A DNA stretch of 64,000 bases from Bordetella genomosp. 12. GTDB taxonomy: Bacteria; Pseudomonadota; Gammaproteobacteria; Burkholderiales; Burkholderiaceae_B. Within the stretch, counting starts at the first letter, position 1, and each line of letters begins with the position of its first letter. A model generated the notes under the pieces. It made no database searches. It was given only the letters and a program-made list of their open reading frames with translations, and was not told the origin of the DNA. The stretch covers positions 1,364,001 through 1,428,000 of the forward strand of contig NZ_NEVU01000002.1 of the NCBI RefSeq assembly GCF_002261355.1, given 5' to 3'. The translations under genes and the position numbers were made by a program. This document shows positions 1 through 8,348 of the stretch, piece after piece.

Positions 1-59
1 TTGTCGCCGGTGCGGCCATGCGCGACCTCAAACAAATGGACCCGCTTGGCGGCCGTCAT
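1..59 (-). CDS. Partial small subunit of AtuA-like (DUF1446) pair, N-terminus only
   Basis: Only the first 19 codons lie in the window, beginning MTAAKRVHLFEVAHGRTGD and running off the left edge. The ATG overlaps the TGA of the AtuA-like gene as ATGA, which implies translational coupling. Small proteins of about 100 residues with this kind of opening commonly follow DUF1446 genes and act as the C-terminal partner domain of AtuA. The assignment rests on the position and the short N-terminus, so it is inference. Confidence 0.6.
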   Translation of the reverse strand, partial: MTAAKRVHLFEVAHGRTGD

Positions 60-1393
60 GCCAGCACCTCGTGGCTCGCGGTGATCAGACTGCGGTCGAT
101 ATAGGCCGAGCGCGTCTCCAGGCGCCGGCGAACGGCGCTGCGCACCCCGCCGCCGCCCGCCGGGCCGCAGCAGTACAGGGCGTTGACCTCTCTGGCCAAG
201 GTATCGGCCTGCGCGCGGTCGGCAAACTTGCCGGCCAGCCGCAGGCGCACATCGCGCGCACCGCTGTCAGCCAGGCCGCGCATCATGCACCCGCCATCGT
301 CTGCCAGCAGGCTTTGCACGCCGATCAGATCCACCCGCAATGGCGTGTCCAGGCGGCGGCGGATCACGTCGGCGGCCAGCCTGGCGCGCGATTCGGCACG
401 CGGGCCGCCATACGAAATTTCCGCCTCACCCAGCCAGCCGCCTTCATAGAACGCGCTCACTTTCAGTGTGTCCGGTCGCCGGTGGCCACGCACGCCGGCC
501 AATGCCACGCGATTGGCCCCGAGGTCGGTGACGGTGGCGGCGCTGATATCGGCCGTCACGTCCGGGGTCAGGTAGGCCGCCGGATCATGCAGTTCATAAA
601 GCAATTGTTCCGTGACCGTGCGGCGGTCGACGATCCCGCCCGTGTCGTCGGCCTTGCCAACGATGCAATGGCCGTCCGCCAGCACCTCGGCCACCGGGAA
701 TCCCAGATTCCACAACCCCGGCACGTCCTTGAAGCCCGGGTCGGCAAAATAGCCGCCGGTGACTTGCGAGCCACACTCCAGCAGGTGTCCTGCCATGGTG
801 GCCGGACCGAGGCGGTCCCAGTCCGCCGGCGACCAGCCGTAATGCGCCATGGCGGGCCCGCACACGAGGGAAGGATCGGCCACGCGGCCGGTCACCACGA
901 TATCCGCGCCGTCGAGCAGGGCCGCCGCGATGGCCTCGCCGCCGAGATAGACATTGGCACTGACCAGGGCCGCGGGCCCGGCCAGGCCAGCCTGGCCGAT
1001 CAGCGTCTGCGCATCTGCCCGCGCCAGCAAATCATCGCCGCGCACGATGGCCACGCGCGGGGCGCGCAGCCGCAGCGCCTTGGCCAGGCGCAGGATATGC
1101 CGCGCCGCGCCTTCCGGATTGGCCGCCCCGAAGTTGCTCACGATGGCGATGCGCTCGCGCAGGCACAGGTCCAGCACCGGGCGCAGCAAGGGCTCGAGCA
1201 GGGGCTCGTAGCCGGCCTGGGGGTCCTCGCGACGAGCCAATTGAGCCAGGGCCAGCGTGCGCTCGGCCAGCGTTTCCAGAATCAGGACACGGCGCCCTTG
1301 GCGCCGGGCCAGGGTGCGCACCACGGGCAAGGCCGCATCCAGGCGATCCCCCGAAAAACCTGCCCCACATCCGATCCAGAGCGGCGTCACCAT
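56..1393 (-). CDS. Acyclic terpene utilisation AtuA family protein (DUF1446)
   Basis: A 445-residue soluble protein of the DUF1446/AtuA family, whose founding member belongs to the citronellol/geraniol (acyclic terpene) pathway of Pseudomonas; the exact reaction of the family is not firmly known. The N-terminus has a glycine-rich WIGCGAGFSGDR segment and the middle contains VTGRVADPSLVCGP, both typical of the family. The length fits AtuA large subunits. The ATG at 1393 follows a weak AGAGA ribosome site. The gene is coupled to a small partner at its 3' end and is divergent from a LysR regulator about 100 bases away, which probably controls it. No carboxylase or CoA-ligase partners are visible, so a terpene role is not shown here and a hydroxy-acid substrate is equally possible. 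Confidence 0.75.
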   Translation of the reverse strand: MVTPLWIGCGAGFSGDRLDAALPVVRTLARRQGRRVLILETLAERTLALAQLARREDPQAGYEPLLEPLLRPVLDLCLRERIAIVSNFGAANPEGAARHILRLAKALRLRAPRVAIVRGDDLLARADAQTLIGQAGLAGPAALVSANVYLGGEAIAAALLDGADIVVTGRVADPSLVCGPAMAHYGWSPADWDRLGPATMAGHLLECGSQVTGGYFADPGFKDVPGLWNLGFPVAEVLADGHCIVGKADDTGGIVDRRTVTEQLLYELHDPAAYLTPDVTADISAATVTDLGANRVALAGVRGHRRPDTLKVSAFYEGGWLGEAEISYGGPRAESRARLAADVIRRRLDTPLRVDLIGVQSLLADDGGCMMRGLADSGARDVRLRLAGKFADRAQADTLAREVNALYCCGPAGGGGVRSAVRRRLETRSAYIDRSLITASHEVLA

Positions 1394-1494
1394 GGTCTCT
1401 ATCTAGTGTTGGAATGGCCGAATTGTGGGCGGCGACAACTCAGAAGTAAAATCGAAATTTCAAAACGATTAATCCAATAATCAAATTAATTGGC
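1394..1494. promoter_or_regulatory. Divergent AtuA/LysR promoter region
   Basis: This AT-rich gap separates two divergent genes. It holds two small inverted repeats that could be LysR-type binding sites: AATCG (1450-1454) with CGATT (1466-1470), and CCAAT (1474-1478) with ATTGG (1489-1493). LysR regulators usually sit next to and bind such gaps; binding here is inferred. Confidence 0.4.
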
Positions 1495-2397
1495 ATGAAC
1501 GTCTCCACCCGTCAGCTACGTGCCTTTGTCAGCGCCGCCGACCATCAGAATTTCACTCGGGCCGCGGCCGAGATCGGGCTGTCGCAACCCGCGTTCAGCG
1601 CCTTGATCAAATCGCTGGAAGAAGAGCTGGGCGCGCAGCTTTTCGTGCGCAACACGCGCAATATCGAACTCTCGCCCTTTGGCAAACTGTTCGAGTCGTT
1701 CGCACGGCGCTCGCTCAATGAAACCATCACGGCGCTGCAACACCTGCAGGATTACGCCGCGGGGCGCATCGGCACGGTCCAGGTCGCCGCCCTGCCCTCG
1801 GTCGCCGCGAGCTGGCTGCCTCCGGTGTTTCGGCAGTTCCGGGCTCAGTATCCTGGCGTGACGACCGTGCTGCGCGATGGCATGTCGCAGAACTGCGTGG
1901 AGTTGCTGGCCGCGGGCGAAATCGACTTCGCGATCGCCACCGTCGACCGGCATGCCGCCAAACTCGAACGCCAATTGCTGTGGCAGGATCAACTCCATCT
2001 GGTTTGCCCGCCCGATCATCCGCTGGCCAGGCAGCGCAAGCGCGTCACGCTCGAACAGATTGCGCGCTATCCCATCATCAACTTCGTCAGCCACAGCAGT
2101 GTGCGCCAGCACGTGGATGCGGCCTTTGGCCCTCACACCCTGAACACGGTGCTGGAAGTCGAACACCTGGCCACCGCCAGCGCCATGGTCGAAAGCGGCG
2201 TCGGCCTGACCATCGTGCCTTCGCTTACGCTCTACCAGTTCCGCCGGCCTTCGCTGGCGATTCTGCCGATTGAAGACAACAGCTTCAAACGCGAAGTCTT
2301 CATCCTCACGCGCAAGAACAAACTGCTCTCGCTGCCGGCCCGCGCCATGCGCGATATGGTGATCGCCCACGTGGCCGGCCTGCAGCGCGAGACATAA
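1495..2397 (+). CDS. LysR family transcriptional regulator
   Basis: A 300-residue protein with the standard LysR layout. The N-terminal winged helix spans about residues 1-60 (MNVSTRQLRAFVSAADHQNF, then SQPAFSALIKSLEEELGAQLF), followed by a linker helix and a two-lobed co-inducer domain from about residue 90. The length is normal. It is transcribed away from the AtuA-like pair, the usual arrangement for a LysR protein that senses a substrate or intermediate of the neighbouring pathway. The ATG is only 101 bases from the AtuA start, so both promoters share the gap. The effector cannot be read from the sequence. Confidence 0.9.
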   Translation: MNVSTRQLRAFVSAADHQNFTRAAAEIGLSQPAFSALIKSLEEELGAQLFVRNTRNIELSPFGKLFESFARRSLNETITALQHLQDYAAGRIGTVQVAALPSVAASWLPPVFRQFRAQYPGVTTVLRDGMSQNCVELLAAGEIDFAIATVDRHAAKLERQLLWQDQLHLVCPPDHPLARQRKRVTLEQIARYPIINFVSHSSVRQHVDAAFGPHTLNTVLEVEHLATASAMVESGVGLTIVPSLTLYQFRRPSLAILPIEDNSFKREVFILTRKNKLLSLPARAMRDMVIAHVAGLQRET

Positions 2398-2465
2398 GGT
2401 CTGGCGGCGCTGCCGTGTCCGAAAATGGCGAGCAGCCCATCGCGGGCGGGTTTAGAGTAGCGGGC

Positions 2466-3941
2466 ATGGACACGCCATCAATGCCTGAGGACGCCCGCCA
2501 GGCCTGCTACAACGCCCTGAAAGCCAAAGACACGCGCTTCGACGGGCGGTTCTTCGTGGCAGTCTCGTCAACCGGCATCTATTGCCGCCCGGTCTGCCCG
2601 GCCAGAGTCCCCAAGCTGGCGAACTGCCAATTCCACCCGACGGCGGCCGCGGCCGAACAGGCCGGCTACCGCCCCTGCCTGTTGTGCCGTCCGGAACTCG
2701 CTCCCGGTCTGGCGCGCATCGACGCATCGGCCTCGCTGGCGCGGCGCGCGGCGGCGCTCATGGACGACCATTGTGGCAGCGACACCGCGCTCGACGCCCT
2801 GGCCCGGCGCCTGGGCTGCAGCAGCCGCCACCTGCGCCGCGTGTTCATGGCCGAGTTTGGCGTCACGCCCGTCCAGTATCTGCAGACCCGCCGGCTCTTG
2901 TTGGCCAAGAACCTCCTTACCGACACCGGCCTGCCCGTGGTTGACGTGGCCATGGCGGCGGGCTTTGGCAGCCTCAGGCGTTTCAATGCGCTGTTCAAAA
3001 CCCGTTATCGGCTCGCGCCCACGGGCTTGCGGCGGCGCAAGCGAGCCGAGCCCGCCGGGCAGATCCGCCTTCGTCAAAGCTACCGCCCGCCGTACCGATG
3101 GGAAGCCATCCTCGCCTTCCTGGCTTCCCGCGCCATCCCGGGCGTCGAACTCATCGACGGGGCGCGCTATGCACGCACCGTCGCGCTTGCCGGTCCCGAC
3201 GGCCAACTGCATGCGGGTTGGATAAGCGTCAGCCATCTGCCTGCGAAACATGCCCTCGAGCTTCAGGCCTCGCTCTCCCTGCTGCCGGTGCTACCCCTCG
3301 TGCTGGCCCGCGTGCGTCATCTCTTTGACCTCGGCTGCGACCCGCATGCGGTGCACGAGGGGCTGCAGGACATGAATTCGCTTGCTGACGGCATTCAGAA
3401 GCTGGGCACGCGGCTACCTGGCAGCTTCGATCCCTTCGAGATGGCGGTGCGTGCCGTGCTGGGCCAACAGATCACCGTCGCTGCGGCCCGCACCCTGGCC
3501 AGCCGGATGGTCAGGCAGTTCGGCACGCCCGTGGCGACCGGTATCGCAGGCCTGAGTCATGTCTTCCCACCCCCCACGCGCCTGCTCGCGCTCGAAGGCG
3601 ACATCGAAGCGCATCTGGGTCCGCTGGGCATTATCCGCACCCGAGCCCGCACCATCGGCGCGTTGGCGGCGGCGTTGGCCACGCAGGCGCTGGATTTCGG
3701 CCCTGGCGCCCAGCCCGAGGCCGAGGCGCAGAAACTGCTGGCACTGCCAGGCATCGGGCCCTGGACGGCGCAATACATCGCCATGCGCGCCATGGCCTGG
3801 CCGGATGCCTTCCTGCCCACGGATTACGGCGTCAAGAAAGCCCTCGCGCCGCGCACGCCGCGGCAAATGTCGGCGCTGGCGGAAAACTGGCGCCCCTGGC
3901 GCAGCTACGCCACCCTCAATCTCTGGAACGCCTTGCCCTGA
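2466..3941 (+). CDS. alkA: Ada/AlkA fusion: DNA-3-methyladenine glycosylase II with Ada sensor domain
   Basis: A 491-residue fusion for alkylated-DNA repair. Residues about 1-78 are an Ada zinc domain with four cysteines (C40, C44, C71, C74); C40 corresponds to the residue that accepts methyl groups from DNA phosphotriesters. Residues about 85-180 are an AraC-type helix-turn-helix. Residues about 200-491 are an AlkA glycosylase with the helix-hairpin-helix LPGIGPWTAQYIA (from residue 426) and the catalytic-type aspartate D453 in LPTDYG. The family would excise 3-methyladenine and related bases, and the N-terminal half may switch on the operon once methylated. The ATG at 2466 was preferred over a GTG at 2415 because homology begins there. 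Four bases separate it from ogt. Confidence 0.88.
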   Translation: MDTPSMPEDARQACYNALKAKDTRFDGRFFVAVSSTGIYCRPVCPARVPKLANCQFHPTAAAAEQAGYRPCLLCRPELAPGLARIDASASLARRAAALMDDHCGSDTALDALARRLGCSSRHLRRVFMAEFGVTPVQYLQTRRLLLAKNLLTDTGLPVVDVAMAAGFGSLRRFNALFKTRYRLAPTGLRRRKRAEPAGQIRLRQSYRPPYRWEAILAFLASRAIPGVELIDGARYARTVALAGPDGQLHAGWISVSHLPAKHALELQASLSLLPVLPLVLARVRHLFDLGCDPHAVHEGLQDMNSLADGIQKLGTRLPGSFDPFEMAVRAVLGQQITVAAARTLASRMVRQFGTPVATGIAGLSHVFPPPTRLLALEGDIEAHLGPLGIIRTRARTIGALAAALATQALDFGPGAQPEAEAQKLLALPGIGPWTAQYIAMRAMAWPDAFLPTDYGVKKALAPRTPRQMSALAENWRPWRSYATLNLWNALP

Positions 3942-3945
3942 AGCC

Positions 3946-4479
3946 ATGATCTATTGCCACGACTACATCGCCCCCCTCGGCTCACTCCTGCTGGCCAGCG
4001 ACGGCGATCGCCTCACCGGCCTGTGGATAGCCGGCCAGAAATATCACGGCGGCTCCGCAGCCATGACGCCCGCGCCCGACAGAGCCGAGTTCAGGCATGC
4101 CGCGCACTGGCTGGATGACTACTTTCGGGGCGCAAACCCGCCCCTGGCCGACCTGGCGCTGGCGCCCGCCGGTACGGCCTTCCAACAGCACGTCTGGAAC
4201 ATCCTGCTGGGCATTCCCTATGGGGCGACCATGACCTACGGCGACATCGCCCGCGAACTCGCCCGACAAAGCGGCAGGCCGGCCGTGGCCGCGCAGGCGG
4301 TGGGCGCCGCGGTGGGACGCAACCCGATCGCCATCATCATCCCCTGTCATCGCGTCGTGGGCAGCAATGGCAGCCTGACCGGCTACGCCGGCGGGCTGCA
4401 AAGAAAGCGGCAACTGCTCACGCTCGAGGGCGTGCCGACGGCCCATTTCTTCATCCCCAAGCAGTCCACCGCGCCTTGA
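3946..4479 (+). CDS. ogt: Methylated-DNA-protein-cysteine methyltransferase
   Basis: A 177-residue O6-alkylguanine-DNA alkyltransferase. It carries the active-site PCHRV motif with the methyl-accepting cysteine at C134, preceded by the DNA-binding helix region (TMTYGDIARELARQSGRPAV) and followed by the family tail SLTGYAGGLQRKRQLL. It removes methyl groups from O6-methylguanine in a suicide reaction. Its ATG lies four bases after the stop of the Ada/AlkA fusion, so both are surely cotranscribed. Together they supply the activities that E. coli divides between Ada, AlkA and Ogt. The length is normal for Ogt without an Ada domain. Confidence 0.95.
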   Translation: MIYCHDYIAPLGSLLLASDGDRLTGLWIAGQKYHGGSAAMTPAPDRAEFRHAAHWLDDYFRGANPPLADLALAPAGTAFQQHVWNILLGIPYGATMTYGDIARELARQSGRPAVAAQAVGAAVGRNPIAIIIPCHRVVGSNGSLTGYAGGLQRKRQLLTLEGVPTAHFFIPKQSTAP

Positions 4480-4498
4480 TGCTCAGGGCCGTCCGCCT

Positions 4499-5089
4499 TC
4501 AGGGCTTGCTCGGCGATATTTTGGACCCCTCCAGCCCCATGCCCGCCATCAGACCCTGACCGCCAAAGGGCACGGCGAATACGTCCTGCGTCAACGTGGT
4601 GGTGGACACACTGGAGGCAAACGACCGGTCCCATAGCACCACGCTCGGGCCGCTCCCCAACGCCCAGCCATCGCTCTTGTCCAGATACGCCAAAGATGTG
4701 TGGTTCATAAAGAACAGAGCGTACGAGAACATCTGCGCGCCGGCTTGCAGACCCAGCGACATGGCAGAAATATCGTAATAGCCCGCGACCTCCTTGCCTT
4801 TGAACAGCACCCCCTGACCGTGTTCGCCACCGATCAGAAACCCGGCCTTGTAGATCTTGGGAAACACCAGCACCGCCACGGCCTTTTCTCCCAGCTCCGC
4901 ACTTCCCGGCGTACTGGCGTATAGATGCTGCAAGGCCTGACTGGCCTCATCCCGGATCTGCCTGGCGTCATCGGGCATCGCCACCGCAGCCGCAGGCCCC
5001 AGCGCCGCGAACGCCACCACGGCCGTCAACGAAAAGCGCGTCATTGCCTGGCGCACCCGCTCAAGGGCGATATGACTTGTCCTCAACAT
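4499..5089 (-). CDS. SYLF-domain (Ysc84-like) lipid-binding protein
   Basis: A 196-residue protein with an N-terminal signal-like segment (hydrophobic TAVVAFAALGPAAAVA) followed by a SYLF/DUF500 domain. The segments AVAVLVFPKIYKAGFLIGG and GYYDISAMSLGLQAGAQMF are characteristic of the domain, known in eukaryotes to bind membrane lipids; in bacteria these proteins are mostly periplasmic with no settled role. The start at 5089 has a good AGAGGTG ribosome site; an internal ATG at 5044 (MTRFSL) also has an AGG upstream and would give a more compact signal peptide. It stands alone, convergent with ogt and divergent from the AraC gene. Confidence 0.8.
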   Translation of the reverse strand: MLRTSHIALERVRQAMTRFSLTAVVAFAALGPAAAVAMPDDARQIRDEASQALQHLYASTPGSAELGEKAVAVLVFPKIYKAGFLIGGEHGQGVLFKGKEVAGYYDISAMSLGLQAGAQMFSYALFFMNHTSLAYLDKSDGWALGSGPSVVLWDRSFASSVSTTTLTQDVFAVPFGGQGLMAGMGLEGSKISPSKP

Positions 5090-5534
5090 GAAACACCTCT
5101 GATCAGCTTAGTCTGCTGCGCCGTTCAGGGCAGCGCGCCGAAGTATTGAGATCGGCCCGGCGGGTGTCAAGAAAACGCCGCGCGGGATTGGCCAGAGGCC
5201 GGAAAAAACCACAACCACGACAAATTGACGCGCAAAGGCAAGCCCGGCGGCCCGCAAACCCCTAACCTCCTGCCGCCCTGGCGGCTTACACTAGCCGCGC
5301 AGATCCTGAGACTGAGCAGAAGCCCCGCCCATGACCAGAAGTCGGCCGGCGCGGCGATCTTGCGGCGCGATGGGGTCGCTCCCGCCGCATCGGCGTATCT
5401 CCCGGGTCACGGCCGGCCGGATAGGCGATTGCGGTTCGGCCGACGGATCTGCCGGCGCCGAAGCGGATGCCGGCGCGCAGGCCCCATGCTCCCGACCCAG
5501 CCCGACCCGCAGCTTTCACCGTCACTGCCCGACC
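5090..5534. other. Intergenic region upstream of AraC regulator
   Basis: About 445 bases between the divergent SYLF and AraC genes. A short hairpin GCCGCC/GGCGGC lies near 5273-5286, followed by a -10-like TACACT at about 5289. The AraC frame stays open upstream to an ATG at 5331, but that extension (MTRSRPARRS...) is arginine/serine-rich, unlike a folded domain, and was left out. I see no RNA gene here. Confidence 0.4.
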
Positions 5535-6521
5535 ATGTCCAGCGCCCAACCCTCCATCCTGCTCAGAAGCTTTCTGCAAATCGCGCCCTATCTGGCCAGC
5601 CGTGGCATCTCGCCGCTGGAGTTCTTTCAACGGGCGGGGATCTCGCCCAACATCTTCCAGACGCCCGACATCTGGCTGCCGCGCGCGCTGTGTTTTCGTA
5701 TCGCCAATGAGATGGCGGCCATCGCACAAGACCCCTTTGGCGGCGCCCACGTGGGCCGGCTGATGGAGTTGCGCGCCCTGGGCCCCTGGGGCAAACACGT
5801 GCTGGCCGCCACCAACGTGGCCCAGGCCTGCGCCACGGCCGCCATGCGTTCGGCCCTGCTGCATCAGGGCGGCGAGATCCGCATCGTGACCGAAGGCCGC
5901 ACGACCCGCCTCATCCACCGTTTTACGGCGCCGCTGGAGGAAGATCCCAGGCAGTTCACCCTGGGCACGCTGGCGGTTTTGCGCAAGGTGGCCCTGCTGG
6001 CAGGCGCGCCAGCGGCCGTGCGCGTGCACCTGAAAGCCTCCCGCTCCCGTGGCGACGAAGCCCTGGAGGAAAGCCTCGGACCCAACATCGAGACCGGCGC
6101 CGAGCACGACATGATCGAATTCGACCGTGACCTGCTGGATATCCCCTTGCGCGGCGTTCAGGACGACGCCCGCAAAGTCACCGAGGCCCTGAACTCCACC
6201 ATCAGCACGGCCGGCCTGCTCATCGAACACATCGCTGACCAGGAAGAAATCAAACTCCAGGCCGTGGCCAAGCAGATCGGGCTTTCCGCCCGCACGCTGC
6301 AGCGGCGCCTCAAAAGCAACGGGGTCGATTTCGAAGCGTTGCGTGACGAGACACGCCGCAGCGAGGCGCTGCGGCTGCTGGGCCTGCGCCGCTACACCGC
6401 GACCGAAATCGCCTACATGGTGGGCTATAGCGACCCGGCCCATTTCACCCGCGCTTTCAAGCGCTGGACCGGCCAAGCCCCGTCGCGCTTTCTCGGCCTG
6501 GCCCGGGCTGAGCGGAACTGA
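5535..6521 (+). CDS. AraC family transcriptional regulator
   Basis: A 328-residue regulator of the AraC subgroup with an N-terminal arabinose-binding-like domain (about residues 20-200, e.g. RSFLQIAPYLASRGI) and a C-terminal double helix-turn-helix. The DNA-binding end reads AKQIGLSARTLQRRLKSNG and then EIAYMVGYSDPAHFTRAFKR, matching the family signature. OruR- and ArgR-like members of this subgroup control amino-acid or lipid catabolism, but the target here is not evident. The next gene downstream on the same strand is an acid phosphatase 140 bases away, so it is probably a separate unit. The ATG at 5535 matches the normal N-terminus of the subgroup. Confidence 0.88.
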   Translation: MSSAQPSILLRSFLQIAPYLASRGISPLEFFQRAGISPNIFQTPDIWLPRALCFRIANEMAAIAQDPFGGAHVGRLMELRALGPWGKHVLAATNVAQACATAAMRSALLHQGGEIRIVTEGRTTRLIHRFTAPLEEDPRQFTLGTLAVLRKVALLAGAPAAVRVHLKASRSRGDEALEESLGPNIETGAEHDMIEFDRDLLDIPLRGVQDDARKVTEALNSTISTAGLLIEHIADQEEIKLQAVAKQIGLSARTLQRRLKSNGVDFEALRDETRRSEALRLLGLRRYTATEIAYMVGYSDPAHFTRAFKRWTGQAPSRFLGLARAERN

Positions 6522-6662
6522 GGGAGCTGACGCGGCTGCCCCGGGGCAGTTTGGCACCAAATGGCAAGCCCGGATGGCGCTTTTTTTGTAGCCTCTGCAC
6601 GCGCGGTCCGGTGCGTGCTGTCTCCCCGCCCGCCGCCCTCCTCATCCGTCACATTCGCGACC

Positions 6663-7487
6663 ATGCCATCACGCCTTAGATACACCCTGCTGATCTGCCT
6701 GAGCACCGGATTCGCCGCGCAAGCGCTAGCGGCCGACACGAACAGCGGCCTGCCTCCCGCGGTCAGCGACCCCCACTTCCAACTCGCGCCGGGCTACCTG
6801 AAGCAGGCGGATCTGCCCGACAGCCTCGTCTTGCTGGGACCGCCGCCGCAAACCGGCAGCCCCGCGCTGGCGCGTGACGAACAGGCCCGCCAGGCCACGC
6901 TGCCCCTACGCGGCACGGCGCGCTGGGAGCTGGCGCGACAGGATGCGGATTTGAGTTTCCCCCAGCCCGCCAAGAACTTCTCGTGCGCCATGGGCCTGCA
7001 GATCGACGCGAAAACGACGCCGCACATCTACACCCTGATGCAGCGCACGCTCACCGACGCCGGTCTGTCGACCTACGGCGTCAAGGACAAGTATCAACGC
7101 GTGCGGCCCTTTGTCGTCCACGACGAGGGCACCTGCCGGCCCGACCAGGAAGCCTTGCTGCGCAACGACGGCTCCTATCCTTCGGGCCACACGGCCGCCG
7201 GCTGGGCCTGGGCGCTCATCCTGGCCGAGATCCATCCCGAGCGCGCCAATACGCTCCTGAGCCGCGGCATGTCCTTTGGCCAAAGCCGCGTCATCTGCGA
7301 TGCGCACTGGCAAAGCGATGTCGACGCCGGCCGCATCATGGGCGCTGCGACGGTAGCCCGCCTGCACGCCGACCCGGTGTTCCGCAAGGACCTCGAACTG
7401 GCGCGCAAGGAGGTCGTTGCCGCCATGGCCAAAGGCGCCCCCATGGAATGCAGCAGCGAAACCGCCGCCCTCTCCGAAAAGCCCTGA
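6663..7487 (+). CDS. Class A non-specific acid phosphatase (PAP2 superfamily), secreted
   Basis: A 274-residue periplasmic phosphatase. Residues 1-23 form a signal peptide ending ALA. The three-part PAP2 signature is complete: KDKYQRVRP, then SYPSGHTA, then SRVICDAHWQSDVD, which supplies the catalytic histidines, arginines and aspartate of the PhoN/PhoC type. The enzyme hydrolyses phosphomonoesters broadly. The ATG at 6663 was chosen over an upstream one at 6561 because it starts the signal peptide. The gene is followed three bases later by an outer-membrane barrel gene, so the two are likely coexpressed. Confidence 0.92.
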   Translation: MPSRLRYTLLICLSTGFAAQALAADTNSGLPPAVSDPHFQLAPGYLKQADLPDSLVLLGPPPQTGSPALARDEQARQATLPLRGTARWELARQDADLSFPQPAKNFSCAMGLQIDAKTTPHIYTLMQRTLTDAGLSTYGVKDKYQRVRPFVVHDEGTCRPDQEALLRNDGSYPSGHTAAGWAWALILAEIHPERANTLLSRGMSFGQSRVICDAHWQSDVDAGRIMGAATVARLHADPVFRKDLELARKEVVAAMAKGAPMECSSETAALSEKP

Positions 7488-7490
7488 ACC

Positions 7491-8273
7491 ATGCGCCTTC
7501 GCCCCCTACTCTCGCTTCTGACCGCCATCCTGCTGCCGGGCGCCGCGCTTGCCGCCAACCCCGGCGCCGACAGCCCGGGCCCGTCTGCCCCCGGCGCCGA
7601 CTCGGGCTGGACGTTCTCCTTCAGCCCTTACGCCTGGGCCTCCGGCATCAGCGGTACCTCCGGAAAGGCGCCGCTGCCCTATGCCGACGTCAAATCCAGC
7701 TTCAACGATATCTGGGACAACCTGGACATCGCCGTCATGGGTGCGTTTGACGCCAGAAAGGGCCGCTACAGCATTATCGGCGACCTGCTCTACGCCAAGA
7801 CGTCGGTGACCGACCACAACGGCAATGGCATTCTGCGCAAAAACATCGACATCACGTCGGAGACCTTCTCCAGCATGGTAGGTGGCGGCTACAGCGTGCT
7901 GCAGGGCCCGCGGGGCAACCTCGACCTCGTGGCGGGCGCGCGGCTATGGTCGGTCAGCACCCGGTTGTCCATCGAAGGCGGATACCTCGACGGCCGGCGG
8001 GGACGCGGCAGCGCCACCTGGGTGGATGCCGTCGGCGGCCTGAAGGGCAGCTACCATCTCACCGACCGCACATACCTCACCGGCTGGGCGATGGTGGGCG
8101 GCGGCGAGGCCAGGCTGGATTGGGACCTCATGGCGGCGGTGGGCTATCAAGCCACCAAACAGGTGTCCGTCGCGCTGGGCTACCGCGCCCTGGGCGTGGA
8201 CTACCGCCAGGGCGGCTTTGTCTACGACGTCGTGCAACGCGGCCCCATGCTGGGCATGACCTACCAATTCTGA
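7491..8273 (+). CDS. Outer-membrane beta-barrel protein
   Basis: A 260-residue protein with a signal peptide (residues 1-21, ending ALA) and a mature part of alternating hydrophobic and polar strands that ends in phenylalanine (MLGMTYQF), the usual C-terminal signal for outer-membrane insertion. Segments such as WTFSFSPYAWASGISGTSG and KQVSVALGYRALGVDY look like barrel strands of an OmpA-like or lipid A deacylase-sized barrel. No catalytic motif was recognised. It starts three bases after the acid phosphatase stop, so it may share its regulation. The function is unknown; a porin or surface role is only a guess. Confidence 0.75.
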   Translation: MRLRPLLSLLTAILLPGAALAANPGADSPGPSAPGADSGWTFSFSPYAWASGISGTSGKAPLPYADVKSSFNDIWDNLDIAVMGAFDARKGRYSIIGDLLYAKTSVTDHNGNGILRKNIDITSETFSSMVGGGYSVLQGPRGNLDLVAGARLWSVSTRLSIEGGYLDGRRGRGSATWVDAVGGLKGSYHLTDRTYLTGWAMVGGGEARLDWDLMAAVGYQATKQVSVALGYRALGVDYRQGGFVYDVVQRGPMLGMTYQF

Positions 8274-8279
8274 GTAACG

Positions 8280-8311
8280 CAGGCCGGGCGCTGCGCGCGG
8301 CGCCCGGCCTG
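8280..8311 (+). terminator. Strong hairpin after phosphatase/barrel pair
   Basis: A perfect 12-bp stem (arms CAGGCCGGGCGC and GCGCCCGGCCTG) with an 8-base loop lies seven bases after the barrel stop. There is no uridine run behind it, so it could be a 3'-stabilising hairpin instead of a classical intrinsic terminator. Confidence 0.55.
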
Positions 8312-8348
8312 GCCGCATAATAGTGGCGGATTCTTTTTCCGGACCGCC

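Noticed and set aside
71-1480. Long plus-strand frame over the AtuA-like gene
   Set aside because: Shadow of the minus-strand gene; composition is biased to alanine, arginine, glutamine and histidine and no motif is present.
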